DNA from: Trichobilharzia szidati
Taxonomy: Eukaryota > Platyhelminthes > Trematoda > Strigeidida > Schistosomatidae
Direction: 5' to 3'
Assembly: GCA_944472155.2 (NCBI GenBank)
Contig: OX235275.1
Coordinates: forward strand, 54,515,228 to 54,579,227
Length of the DNA: 64,000 nucleotides
Shown: positions 21,588 through 34,600 of the stretch, in pieces
How positions within the stretch are numbered: the first letter of the stretch is position 1
How the letters are laid out: every line of letters begins with the position of its first letter
The notes under the pieces: generated by a model
The model's database searches: none
What the model was told of the DNA's origin: nothing
The model's input: the letters and a program-made list of their open reading frames with translations, nothing else
Translations under genes and position numbers: made by a program

Positions 21588-22248
21588 TGTGACGTTAGTC
21601 AATATGGATGCGACAGATTAAAACAATGAGTCACTAGTGCTCTTCGTCACTCATATGAAAAGTAATGAAAACTTCCTGTCTGGTGACCCCTAATAATTGA
21701 TAATACTCAAAAGTGAGGATAAATAGTGAAGATAAACTCATGCAGCCACTAAATGACTTTCAGCACACATCCCAAACAAAAAGCTGTGTAAACCCTTGAG
21801 TTTGAATATTTCAGAGTGCAGAAAACCTTCCAAGTGAAATTTACCTTTTAGGTATGACTAGCCACATGGCCGTTGGCTCAGAATCAATTCGTGGGTCTGT
21901 TTTATCTTCCCCAAGCTAATAATTAGCACTAATTTGAATATAGACAACAGTCAACTTCCGAGTTAAGATGAGTAGTTAAAATAGGAAAATTAGAAGGAAC
22001 ATAGAGTAAATTAACACACACACATAGATGAGTAAGTATATGGGTGATTTACAGGTAGTGAGCAAAAATTTTGCTGGGGAGGCCAACGGTAGACTGAGGT
22101 GATAAAAACAAGTTGTGATTTCGCAATCATTTTCCTGGTCATAAAGACATCGTAAACTGCACACGGCTGGCACCCCAAAAAGAAAATTCATGATCTTGTA
22201 GCTACCTTTAATTTTGACTGTAAGCATTTTCAGTTGATGTGCACCTAG
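21588..22248. other. Upstream flank of hnRNP L gene, no element recognised
   Basis: This is AT-rich sequence without a clear coding region, TATA box or repeat. It presumably holds the promoter and 5' UTR of the hnRNP L gene. Confidence 0.4.
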
Positions 22249-22561
22249 TGTAACGACAGAAGGCAAGAGTCAGGCAACAGATCGTTTATTAAGGAAAATC
22301 AACACATATTTATAGATTTTAACGTACATTATTGTAGATTAATGTTAGTAGAAAATACAGTCTTTGATTGGTTGTTTCTCACACAAAGTTAACCTTGAAT
22401 CTCTTTGTGGCTGTGTCAGGTCATCTATATGTTAACTGTATCCGCCTACGCAAAGTCTGCTGTCCATCTTTGACCTTGTTTTCACATGAATAATATTTGA
22501 GACATAAACATTGACGTCAATTACTGTCTACCAATTTGGCTAGCAACCATCTCTCACCACA
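22249..22561 (-). repeat. Solo LTR with CTAG target duplication
   Basis: On the plus strand it reads TGTAACGACAG...CTCTCACCACA. It is flanked by CTAG on both sides (22245-22248 and 22562-22565), a perfect 4-bp target site duplication. It is the same family as 1371-1699 but somewhat shorter (313 bp). No internal element is present, so it is a solo LTR left by recombination. Confidence 0.88.
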
Positions 22562-22744
22562 CTAGTTGTACGGTAACAAAGTGAGTGTTGTGGTAGTCCT
22601 GTTCGCGTCTCCATGGGTACTTGGTGCATACATCCAGTTTTACCGTCAGGAGTAACCTAAACCACGCTCTGTGCTACCAGTGCGGAGAAAAATGTGGCTC
22701 AACATCTGCTCATGTTAGATGTCAGTCCTTTTATTATACTGTAA

Positions 22745-24835
22745 TTATCAAGAGTGACTAGATCCTCCAGCACCCTGTGATAATCCTTCTGTCTGTCTGT
22801 CTGTTTGTTTTCGACATGAAACTTTGCACCGATGTGCAGCAGTTCAAGTCGCCACACTCCCTCCGTGTAGCACACAAAGCAAGAGAAGAAAGTAGAAGAA
22901 ATGCAAAATAGAGACAGTAAACAGGGGTGTGAGACAAAATAATAGTAATAACGAAGAGCAATATAGTTTCATTTGAAATCATTAATCACAAGGAGTGGAT
23001 GCATCTGCGCCAGTCATTAAGAACGATTTTGAGCCATATCACCAATTGTTTCCAGCCTTCATTGGTTTTTACCGTCCCGAGGACCCCAACCAGTCAGGAA
23101 GTCTACACCTTCCTACGTGGCTTAGACTAATTGTTGTGGATTTTATTGACTGGTGCCATGTTTTCGTCTGACCGCCGCTAGCTCTTTTCCAGCCTGACAC
23201 TATATCAGCTAGCATTGCCCGTCGAGGAAGGGGATGACTAGGCATACGTAACACATGTCCCGACCATCTCAGTCGATGTAATTTCACAGCCTCGCCGATG
23301 GATTTCTCCTCCTTACCTAGCACTCGACGGACGCCTAAACTCAATATTGCCCACCTTATTATACCACTTCACACGGGAGATAGAACGCAGACACCTATGA
23401 TCGAAGACAGCTAATCTTTTCATGTATTCCACTCTCAGTGGCCAGGTCTCACAGCCATAAAGGAGGATAGAGCGGACTGCTGACAGCCAGCCGGATATCA
23501 CGTCTACACCAGAGACGGCGTAAACAGGCATATGCGAAACTAGCCCTCTGTATCTGTGCTGAGATTTCGTCAGAGATCAACCAGTTGGGGCTGATGGTAC
23601 TACCCGGATAAGTGAAGCGGTCAACGAGCTCTGCCACTTCACTCCCTATTTCTAAATTCGGAGTCAGGGTAGTCCAGTCCTGTAACACCATCTTATGTTT
23701 GACAGCGAGAGCGAATCGCATGCCAAACATTAGGAGATTGCTCGCTGCTCAAGGTGTTCAGAAGACTCTGCATTTTGTCATCGTCTTCACTTTGAAGGGC
23801 TGTATCGTCTGCATATTCTAAGTCAGCGACATTATTCTCTGATGGTAACAAGTCAATCCCCGAGTAGCTGAAGTCAGTTAGGGTTAATTTCATTAGTACA
23901 TCCATAATGAAATTAAGCAGAGACAGGGATAGTGGGAATCCCTGGCAGACAACGCTAGTTGTCATCACTTCAGAAGATAACTCTCCATAGACTCTCACCT
24001 GGCTGACTACATGAGTTCGAGTAGAGTGCCTTGATTGGTGTGATGTATTTTCTCGGCATTCCTTTCACAGCCAAGCATTGCCAGAGAACCTCTCAGTCGA
24101 CAGAATCAAATGCCGCCTTTAGGTCAAGAAATATGACGATTGTTTGACGCCGACGGTAAGTATGCCTATGTTCCAGAATCTGTGAAAGGATGAAGATATG
24201 ATCAGTACACCCTCTTATTGGTCTAAAGCCTACCTGGTTCTCTCGTGTTTGTGCCTCCCGGACACCGCTTAGTCTACGCATTATTATTCAGCCTAGGACT
24301 TCAGATACTATATTAGTCAAGTTAATCCCTCTGTGATTATCACAAGAAGACTTGTCTCCCTTCTTTTATATCGGGATGATCAGTGACTTACACCAACCCG
24401 ACGGGACTATCTCTGATTCCCAGACGCTGCCTAGAACCTCAGTTAATGCAGACAGTAAACTGTCTCCACCGTACTTAAATACCTCTGGAGTCATTCCATC
24501 GTGTGCTGCTGCTCTGCCTCATTTCAGACTAGTGACAGCTTTGGTAACCTCAGTCAGGGACGGAGGATCTGTGTTTATGTCGCATTCGGGGAGGTGTTGG
24601 ACTCTGGGTAATTTGAGCGTGACTGTAGGCCAATTAAATTGCTTTTCGTAGTGTTCTTTCCAGCGTTCCAGTCGTCTGTCTTTACTATTTCAAGGGCACA
24701 GCCTGACCATCCAATTGAGAGGGCCAGGCTAAAGGGGCAGCAGATAGCGTGGCAAAAGTTCAGGCCTAGCAGAACAGGTGGCCACACTGCAACCATGAGC
24801 GCTGTTGCTGATAGGAACCAGTGCTGAAGACATCA
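22745..24835 (-). pseudogene. SR2-like RTE retrotransposon, 5'-truncated
   Basis: Minus-strand frames in order: 24281-24093 'NQVGFRPIRGCTDHIFILSQ...VIFLDLKAAFDSVD' (reverse-transcriptase motif A), 23998-23693 with 'LEYADDTALQSED' (motif C, YADD) and degraded 'VCQGFPLSLSLLNF' (motif B, normally RQGxPLS), 23730-23449 'FTYPGSTISPNW', 23531-23313 'VRSILLYGCETW', and 23344-23069 'LRWSGHVLRMPSHPLPRR', typical of the RTE C-terminus. The 3' UTR tail runs to about 22745 with a CAGACAGACAGA repeat. Several frameshifts make it dead; the endonuclease is missing. Confidence 0.88.
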
Positions 24836-26319
24836 TTATCATTAAACCAACCAACGTTTTGCAGGATAATTTCACCACTTTATGAGTAACCTATCGTCCC
24901 TGCCGCTTTTAATACAGCCTTCAGTTATACACCCATTTTGGCTGTATTTAAACAGTGACAGTGTCTCGCATTATACTATGTAAATTGCTTCTGACTATGT
25001 ATAGTGACCTTACTGATGTTAATAATAGTTTATGTATCGTATAAACGGGTGTTTACAAGAAGTGCATGCCATTTTTACAGAAACGATCACTTATGCTATA
25101 AATTACAATCCTGAAGTATCATAAATTAATACTTTTTCAAAATTTCAAGGTCACCACTAAGTACACCATAATTGTGGGCTTTCCAGTTGTATACGAGACC
25201 AACTTTGAACTTATCAACAGATCTCGCGACGAAGGTGGTTCCGTTATTCAACAGGTGTGCTAGCAATATTCTGAATAACTGCTAAGTGTAGTTTCTAGTG
25301 ATCCCAAAACTCCATTTGAATAACACTAGAGTATATATATTTATTACCGTTTATGCAGGAACATACCAATTGTACAGGCGTGAATAAGTTATTATATAAA
25401 TTACACATATTTCGATGTATGGTGAATTTGCAGTTTGTTTGTTCAATCTAACATTAGAGTCAGTCAGAACGGTCTGCAAAATAGTCTGTCTGTGTAACAC
25501 ATTAAGAGATATAGAAAATATTGTCTTCGCATTAACAAAAAACCCAGACTTCAGATGAATGTAATACAAATATCTGGGAAAAATAAAGCTTGAAGTCAAT
25601 TCTCCTATATAACTTTGTTGTGAACAGCATCCTTGAGATAAAGTTTATTGATGTATTATTTTGAGTCAATAATGTATTTATTCCGTTTTTTCAGCAGTCT
25701 AATCGTAGTTTTATAATAGGAAAGAAATTTGATAAGAAAATTAGATAAGGTAATGTTAGATTGTTTTACTGCATCAAATGGGGCCGAGGTCAATTCTAGA
25801 ACTATCCATTTGCGCCATTTGCGTCAGCATGGTAGACTGTACATGCAAGTTGAGTAATTCATTGAAAACTGCTTGAAAACCAGTTGTTGCTTTATATCAG
25901 ATCAAGAATAATCCTTGTACAGAATGTTAGCCAGCGTTTTCAAGTGGTTGCATCGGATCGTTCATGGAATTTGAGTTTGAATTTACTTAAATGGTCATTT
26001 CAGTTTGGATGTTGGGTTGTTCGACCTCGACCAGGAGGTATATAGAAGAGTAACCTCAGCAGCAGAATAGCAGAAAGATAAAGTATGTAAAAATGAAGAA
26101 AACATTAATATTTTATGTATATATAAATGTTTATAAATGTATATCATTGTATAGTAAACACTACCTATAATCTAGTTGTCCTTTCATGTATTTTTGCGAG
26201 GTCTTAAGGTTTATTTATTGTCATAATATTTAGTAATGAGTCTAGGCGTTATAGTGTTCTAATAGCTCATGCGTTTTAGAAATAAGTGGTGCGGTGTGAT
26301 TGGCACAGTCATTAGGATG
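24836..26319. other. No gene recognised
   Basis: This AT-rich stretch lies between two retrotransposons. From about 26080 it is probably the 3' UTR of the following LINE (read on the minus strand). No other feature is supported. Confidence 0.4.
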
Positions 26320-27145
26320 AAGCAGTTTATATAGCAAGCGTTTGAAGGTTATAATAGTCACAGGTCCTTATTTCTAGGGGTAAACTGTTCCAGATCTTAG
26401 AGTACATGACTGTGAAGAAGTTTGCACGGAGTGTTGTCTTACGGTTTTTCCTAGATACTGTGCACGTTTGGTTACGCAGGTTGTAGGAGCCTTCCGGTGA
26501 GAACTGTATCTCCTTACTGTCTGAGAATGATGTTTGATGCAATATTTTAAAGAAGAATGTTAGGTTAATGCTCAGTCGTCTCATCCAGAATGGGTCGATA
26601 CCTAGGATTATACACCTTGATGTATAGTCCTTTTCGCAGTCAAATCCTAGTAGTGAAGTATCGTTGGACACTTTCTATTTTAAGTTTGTCACTTACGCGA
26701 GTGCTGCTGAGAATAAATGGACAATATTCAAGTAGTGGTCTGACACAAGTTTTATATAATAATAGTTTCGCTACGTAGCTGTGGAAATTCCTGAGTATGC
26801 ATCCTAAGAGCATCCTTGATTTACGCGTCTGTGTAGCCACTTGCTCAGAAAATGTCAAGTCACTAGAGTACCTGAGTCCTAGGTCAACAACACTTTGGAG
26901 TTTAGGCAAGTCAAGAGATTCAAGTACCAGTTTAATATTTATTGAGGGTGCACCGAAACAGATCCAACCACATTTTTTAAGGTTGAATTTTAGGTTCCAT
27001 GTGGAGGACCATGCAGTTACTCTATCTAGTTCTTCCTGAACAGCTTTCTGAAAGTACCCTAAGTCATCACAGTGGAATGTGTAAGCTACTTTAAGATCAT
27101 CTGCAAAGATGAATGGTTTACCGAGTGAGAAACAGCTGCATATGT
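26320..27145 (-). pseudogene. CR1-like LINE 1, end of reverse transcriptase and C-terminus
   Basis: Frames on the minus strand give 'FIFADDLKVAYTFHCDD' (motif C as FADD, about 27120-27070), 'LQSVVDLGLRYSSDLTFSEQV', 'LLLYKTCVRPLLEYCPFIL' and 'MYSKIWNSLPLEIR', which is the usual end of such LINE proteins. It is the continuation of the 27145-29415 frame after a small deletion that removed the GVPQG motif and shifted the frame. Confidence 0.82.
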
Positions 27146-29415
27146 CACTGACATATAGAGTGAATAGAAGGGGGCCTAAGAGGCCCAGAAGTGACTGGAC
27201 TAGGTTTAGTGTTCACAGAACCCAGTCTAACTACTTGGGACCTATTGTTAAGGAATGATTCAATCCATCCTAATAATGGGTCACGTATTCCTAAGGAGTT
27301 CAGCTTATTTGTTAGAAGCAAATGGTCAACGCGGTCAAAGGCTTTGGAGATGTCAAAGTAGATGACTAGTACTAGTTGTTGTTTGTCTCGACTGCTAGTT
27401 ATATAGTTAAAGAAGTCAAGGTGACATGTCATGCATGATCTGGATTTTATAAATCCATGTTGGTTTGGACTTAGAATATTGCAGCTGAGCATATGTTTGG
27501 GAATATCATCTTTAACTATTCTTTCAATGATTCTAGATACTATGGGTGTAATATTGATTGACCTATAGTTGTTGACTTCGGTTTTTGATCCGGATTTGTG
27601 TTTAGGTACTATAAATGTGGTTTTCCATTTATCTGGATAGGTTTGGGTTTTTAGGGACATTGTAAAGATCTTAAGTATTAAAACCGAAATGTCAGAACCA
27701 CCGTGTTTATAAAGATACGATGGTATACCGTCAAAACCAGCGCTACTAGAGCTTTTAAGAGTATTAATGGCTTGGTTAATATTAGAATAAGTGAAATGAA
27801 CTGTGCTGATTTGTTTCAGCGTTGAAGAAGAAGGGAGTTCTATTGTAGATTGTAAACCGAGAAGTGGACTTGTATGCTTAAGGTAGTTAGCTGCAAACGT
27901 CTCATTAAACAGTTCACACATGTCTGCATGGTTGCTGTATAGTTTGCCCTTGTTTATAAGGAGAGAAATTTCATGGCTTTGGCGATTCATTCGTTTCTTT
28001 AGGATTTCTGTGAGAGCACCTACTCTGGTGGTGCTGGCTAGTGCGGTGCATTCTTCATTTCTCATACGCAAGTTATGAGCTTGCGAGATGGAGCTAAGAG
28101 TACTAAGTATTGACCCTAGTGTACTAAAGTCGTGTCGCCTGAAGTAACTTGTTGACAGTCTTTTCAGTTTCCTACGATCCTTTGGCTTGATGAATGACTT
28201 TCTATGTAGGGAAATCTTTAGTGTTTGAGATGGGATGACAGCATCTAAGCATGTGTTGGAGTTATAGTAAAAGATGTCTAGAGCTTTCGAGAGGCTATCA
28301 GTATAGAAGTACTCACTCCATTCTGAGGATCTTAGCATTGATTTTACTAGAGTCCAGTCTGCCTTACTGTAGTTCCTGTAAGTTATTTGTTGTGAAGTAG
28401 GGGTATGGGTTGCATTGCTACTTGACGGAAGTGGCAGTGCACACAGCACTGTTTTGTGGTCACTCCCTGAAAACTCAGAACCTACTAGGGTAGAAAGGTG
28501 ACTTATATTGTGGCAGAAGATTAAGTCTAGTACGTTATTACCTCTTGTAGGGGTTGTGACAGTCTGCTTCCAGCCAAGTATATCCAGTGTGCCTAAGAAC
28601 TTATCAAGTTTAGTTGGACCTGTGGGTATTTCCCAGTTGATTTCTGGTAAGTTAAAGTCTCCACATAAGATCTTATGATCGTAGTGTAAGGTGGATAATT
28701 GTTCTAAAGTATTAATAAGTTGGGTCTCGTAATTACTAAAGGTGCCAGGTGCTCTGTAGGTGCATCCAATTAATACTATTGCGTTATTTAAGTGTAAGTT
28801 AACCCATAAAGTCTCAGGCATGTTAAGTGTACTACTTTCTAGCTGTGATACAGTAAGTGCATTCAGAAAGTACATAAGACAACCTCCTCCCTTACCACCT
28901 TCCCTGTCACACCGAAAGTGTGTATAGTTATCTAAGCTTATCTCTTCATCCAGTATGTTCGAGTTACACCAGGATTCAGTGATGACAATTATAGGGGGTT
29001 TGTATATTACTGTGAGTGCTCTGAGCATCGGTAGTTTATTTAGAACGGATCTAGCATTTATGAGGATTAGGTAAAGATGAGATTTGAAATAGCATTTGAA
29101 GTACTTAAGTTCGTTAATCAGCCCCGAATGTGGTTCAGCACCCAGTAGTACTGTTTGACATGACGACCCTATGTTAAGAGGAGTTTCAGCATCATGCTCA
29201 CCTATGTCTAACGAGTTGGTGTGTGCTGTTTTCGGTGAAGAATTGAGCGTTGGAGTACTGGATGTGCTATAGGCTAAGGCATTTTTATTTTTAGTTAAGC
29301 TAGAAACTGGGGTAGGGATCTTTATTTGACCTAAACTTGTGCATGTACCAAGTGTGCTTAGTGGATGCGGGTGAACTAGACTGTTCCTACATTCATGCAA
29401 AGGGGGAGCCAGCAC
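27145..29415 (-). pseudogene. CR1-like LINE 1, endonuclease and reverse transcriptase
   Basis: A 756-codon frame, the longest in the window. Residues about 113-330 form an AP-type endonuclease ('LINARSVLNKL', 'VITESWCN', 'LCGDFNLPEINW', 'GSDHKTVLCAL'). Residues about 565-745 form the first part of the reverse transcriptase ('GFDGIPSYLYKHGGSDI', 'NNYRSINITPIVSRIIERI', 'QHGFIKSRSCMTCHLDFFN', and motif A 'VIYFDISKAFDRVDH'). The frame is lost at the GVPQG motif. The frame is also open upstream of 29415, so the printed start is not a true start codon. The clade is CR1/SR1/Perere-type by motif order. One or two indels separate it from an intact element. Confidence 0.88.
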
Positions 29416-30993
29416 TAGCGGTTTAGGAGTGTTAGCATCCCTACCAGCTGTTTTTTCAACGCTGACAGGGACGCAGGGGATAAAAAATGATTAGGACCTT
29501 GTGGAGACCATGCTTTATTATTCGACTTATTGTTAGGTACTAGTGGTGTCCTTGTAAGGGTTTCGTATGTACTGCTTTGTGGGTTAGTTCCCAGCAGACT
29601 TGCACCGTATATCCGATCAAAATTTATTTGCGTGCCATACTGTGAATGCCCTGAGTTGTTGGTGGTCGAGTTCTGACTATTGTCACTTGTACTCTTGAGG
29701 GTGGCATTGTTTTGGCGTTGGTTATCAGTGTGGGCCATGGTGCTATTTCGCACGTTGTGGGTGCCAATACTATTGACCGTGAGGAATGTGGGCTTACTTA
29801 TACTGCCATTGTTGTTGTTGGCATGATTTGGGGTCATATTCTTCTCTTTTTTACCAATGGACTTGTGGCTAGGAGAGGACAGGGTCAACTTTCGGGGGAT
29901 TTTGACTTTTTTCTTGGATTATTTAGTGGCATGCCTAAATCTACGGTGGTAGGTGGTATAGTTTTATTGGCTATTTGATTACAATTTAGCGGCCTTTCGG
30001 TTGGTGTCGCTCTCTGAGAAGATAATTCTGTGTTGTTAGAGAGGGATGGTGCGGTGGATTCTACGGTGTCTCTCAAAGGGTTGGGTATAATTGCTGCTTG
30101 CAATGTCCTATTGTTTATTCCACAATTAGACTCAGTGTGATAATTATATACGCGCCTTTCTATGACGGTCTTGTCTACCGCAACCTTTATTAGTTTGTAA
30201 TTTCTGACTTGGGATAGGGTGTGTTGGGAGTGGATGAATTTTCTGGCCTCAGCCGGTGTTTCGAACTGAAAACGAATAGGACAACACTTTTCATGTTGAC
30301 TCTTCTTCAGCCTGTAGCACTTAGTCTTGGAGTTTGGCATTTTCGCCTCACTAAGTAAGATGCGCTGTACCTTTTTAGTGCCTCATTGTCCGGAACGTTG
30401 TAGACAATAGCATTTAGTTTAGCATCGAGTCGTTTTGTTACTTCTGTAGTAACAAAGTTAATGAGGTTATCCACCTTAGATACCGATTCCGTGTCAAGTT
30501 TGTTAAGGTCTACAGTTCTCATGAGGATAGTTAAAGGTGTCAGTTCACAGACCTGCGATCTGATATCGCTGATCTGATCTGATAATTTGGATATTTTGGT
30601 ATTGGTATCAGAAATTCCTGGATTTACTGACTTGTTTTTTATTTCCCTTAACTCGGCCTTAAGTTCTCCTATAGACAACTTTAGGAGTTCTATTTCAGAA
30701 GATAGTTCTGAAACAGAGCTTGAAGGCTGGAGTTTTTCGATAAGTACGTAAGGTGAAGGGAGGGTTTCTGTATGAGCAGAGGGTACTGAATTTTTGGGAG
30801 TAGTGCTAATACTAGCTGTCAGTGCAGTTTTATCCTCAGTTTCAGCTCGACGCTTACGACATACAAGTGGGTTATGTGGCTCACTATAACCATTTGTAGG
30901 GAGTGTGTTGCTTGATGTAGCAATCAGCGACCTAAGATTAGTCATCAGATTTACAGGGGATTGAGTTCGTTGCTTTTTACTTTGGTTAACCAT
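29415..30993 (-). pseudogene. CR1-like LINE 1, ORF1 region
   Basis: Three overlapping frames form one broken ORF1-like protein. 30993-30307 carries a coiled-coil-prone segment ('SEIELLKLSIGELKAELREI'). 30340-29885 has a basic RRM-like part ('CCPIRFQFETPAEARKFIHS'). 29888-29415 is an Asn/Ser/Thr-rich linker leading into the endonuclease. The coiled coil followed by an RNA-binding fold is the usual LINE ORF1 layout. Frameshifts are near 30.33, 29.89 and 29.41 kb. The 5' UTR probably continues into 30994-31690, where nothing else is seen. Confidence 0.72.
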
Positions 30994-31689
30994 AACTATT
31001 TGATATGAGATTTAATAGTTATAGGTATAGGGGTAGTAGAGTACTTGTGCAAGTATTACAACAAGATAAATTTTATGTAACGAATCACGCAAAAATGTAA
31101 CGCAAACGTTGGACGTACTGCGTTTCGAATACCAATAATATAAGTATATATGTAAAATATTAAAAGATATGGTTGCTAATGTAATTGTTTATGCAAATAA
31201 TTATACTGACAAAATTATTGAAGATCACAGTGAAGAGAAAATCAGTGAGTTGGTTAAGCGGTTGCTGCGCAGTTAGTAGTTAAAACGTCTTAAAAGGTAA
31301 ACGGTATAAAAGTTTTGAGTACTGGATCAAATTCAGTCATAATCTACTGAGTAGAGTGTAATGATTTGTGGTACGATTAGAGATAAGGGTAGGTTGAATG
31401 AACTTGAGGAAAATAGTTGGTTGGCTGGGCTTATTATTGCTAAGTTTTCATGATCACTTTTTACATAGCATGCTTTAGACATTACGAAGTACCAGTTTGC
31501 TTATATTATGAAAAAACTATCACAACTAATATGGGATTATACGTCCAGGATAATTATAGATAGTCTTATGAGTTTATAAACCCGATTGATGAATTATTAA
31601 TAGGATCTCTAATAAGCTGAATAACCGAACCTTAGGTAAAGCCATGTGGGAAACATTGGATTGGTTTTATCACGTTTTAGATGCGGTAT

Positions 31690-34600
31690 GGTGGCTGGGG
31701 CAAATGAATTTCCTCAAATTGGGGTATTGCACTGGGGTCTGTACTACTAAAGGTCGTTGAACAGCCTATTTGGATAATTGGACCGAAGCACTTTTTTGAC
31801 AGGAACTCGTTAAGGAGACGTTGAAATTCAGTAGGAGATCGGCAACTACGCACAGTAAGTGGAAGTTCGTTCCATAATGCACTGTACCGTATTTTGAAGA
31901 AACGTGAACGCAGTTTTGTCCGGAACCGGGTTATGGATAGAGTATATTCATAATTCCTAAGAGTAAATACGGTTGTCTTGCTGAAAGCTATTGGATTAAT
32001 GCTTTTGACTTAACCGTGTGAAAGGTGGGAGAGGAATGTTAGGTTGAGTTTCAGGCGCTTTAGCCAAAGTGGCTGAAGTCCATATATTTTGCACCTATCC
32101 GCGTAAGTTAGTCCTTCATGTTTGTGTAATAGGCGTCGTGTGAAGCTTCGCTGAATATTTTCAATACGAACCCTATCATACTCATGCATAAAACCGAAGA
32201 CGATTGTGCAGTATTCAAGTACTGGACGAACCATGACTTTGTTTAAAAGGACTTTAGCCTCAGTTGTGTACATTTTTCGGTGTAACAAACCTGTGAGTCT
32301 TCGGCACTTAGAAACAACTGATTTCGCTTATTGACTGAATGTTAAGTCTCATGAGTGGTTAACGCCTAGGTCTTTTATGGAATTGAGGGTTTGGAGAAAA
32401 GAGTCACCTAGGTGTAACCTGAAATTCGGATGAGAGTTATTGAAGTATGGGACACCAAATTTATCAGAATTGAATGACAGTTGCCAGTCATTGCTCCAGT
32501 TATGTAACCTATCCAGATCATCTTGAATATGTGTGAATCCCTCGTTCATAGTAGAATAAGGGAAGCTGTATACAATCTTTAGGTAGTCAACAAAGAGGTA
32601 TAGGGTAACATGCTCGATTGCACTGCAGCTGTCGTCAGTGTAAATTACGAAAAGCAGTGGCCGTAATACACTACCCTGAATCACTCCACTTCAAATGGGT
32701 CTGGGTGGCGAGTAATTATTTGCGAATTTCACAACTTGGGAAGGGTCTACCAAGAAAGAATTGAGCCAGGATAACAAGGGGTCCTGGAACCCGTGCGACT
32801 TTAGCTGAAGAATTAGTCTCTTGTGCGGGACTTCACGAAAGGCGTTTTTGAAGTCAAAGAGGAGAGTTGTGACAACCAAACCATGATCACGCTTAGCAGT
32901 AACATCATCAAAGTAGTCAAGCAGGCAGGTGGAGCATGATCGACTCTTCACGAAGCCGTGTTGTGCTGAAGTAAACACTTTGTGAAGGTGGAGGTATGAA
33001 GCAATATCTCACCCTATGACTTTTTCCATAACCCTAGAAACTACTGACATGGTACTGATGGGTCAGTAGTTTTCGATATTAGAAGTTGGTCCTAGTTTGT
33101 GCCTATGGGTTATAAACGACGGCTTTCGGCGCTCTGGGTAACTACCATTATTTAAGGACAGATTGGAAAACTTTAGGAGGATAATGGGTATGTCCCCACC
33201 ACCCCTTTTCAACAGGATGGATGGAATTCCATCAGGGCTAGCACTATTTGATATCGGGAGAGATGCTATAATGGATGAAATTTTTTGTGGGGTGAAGGTT
33301 ATAATACACAAAAAGCAATTTGGTGGTGTCGGAACATCAAGGCTACCTACTGTTTCTTCTTCAGTAAAGTAACTAGGAAAGTGGGAGCTGAATAACTCGC
33401 ATATCTACTGCTGGTTTTCGTATAGTTTTTCTCCATCTAGTAATAGGGATACTTATTCTGTTGTTGTTAATTCTTGACTTAATTAGTTATACTAATGCCT
33501 CTTTATTGTCAGGTCGCGAGTGGAGGATGCGTTTTAGTTTAGTGGACTCAGATAACTGATTATGTTTGTATGAATCATAAGTTTGCCTGAGTGTAATGAG
33601 TGATGCAAAGTCACTACATCTGTAGAATTGGCTAGCATGCTCACGCAGGAGGTTTTGAATCTTAACTGGCGTACAGTTGGGCTGTTTAGGCCTCATTTTC
33701 ATCATCCTCGCTGGAGCGATGAATTTATGTGCAAATCCTAGGTTCTCACAGAGTAAGTTGTTTGTCTCTATAGCCAAGCTGGCTCTCAGTCTAGAGTGCG
33801 TAGGTACGGCTGCAGGTATTCTCACCCCTGAGTAATGCTTTGTTGGCGCTTATTATTGAACTCATGCTGGTGTAAATATTGAATGTACCAAATGCTACTT
33901 TGTGGTCGCTGCCAGGAAACTCTTTACCTACTCGAAGGGTAGTGGGGATGATACCATTAGTGAAAACTAGATCTAAAATTTTAGATAGCCTGGTAGGATG
34001 CTTTACGTGTTGTTGCCAGTCTTTTGTTTCTATTATGTTCAAAAATTCATCATGCCGTTTTGGTGAGCAAGTGTTTGTCACACTACATCAGGCATGCTAA
34101 GGTCCCCACACATAATTTTGGCCGTGTGAGGTAGTGAAGTGGCGTAAGCGAACGTTCTAGCAAGCTTCATATTACCTTAAACAGTTCAGCATGGGGGATG
34201 ACAGATGCAACCTATAAGATAGGGACTTGAGTGAGATGGCCTTACAATAGCCCAGACTGAGTCGTTATCTGTGATGAGCTGCGGGTGGCCTTTATATCAG
34301 ACCTGATATACATAGCACATCCCCCCCTCTGTCATGGTTTCTGTCACCTCTGAATACGTGGTGTAACGACAGAAGGCAAGAGTCAGGCAACAGATCGTTT
34401 ATCTAGAAAATCAACACATATCTATAGATTTCCATGTACGTTATTATTCGTTTTTGCTAGCAGAAAAACACAGTCTTCTGATTCGTTGTTTCTCGCTGAA
34501 AGTTAATTTTTCATCTCTTTGTGGCCGTTTATTGAAGGTCAGACCATATATCTGAGAATTGTACCCGCCCACGCAAAGTCTGCTGTGATTGGTTGTTGAG

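Noticed and set aside
21588..21602. hnRNP L start five codons upstream (TTG)
   Set aside because: The codon is TTG, not ATG, and a stop lies shortly above it; the ATG at 21587 is the natural start.
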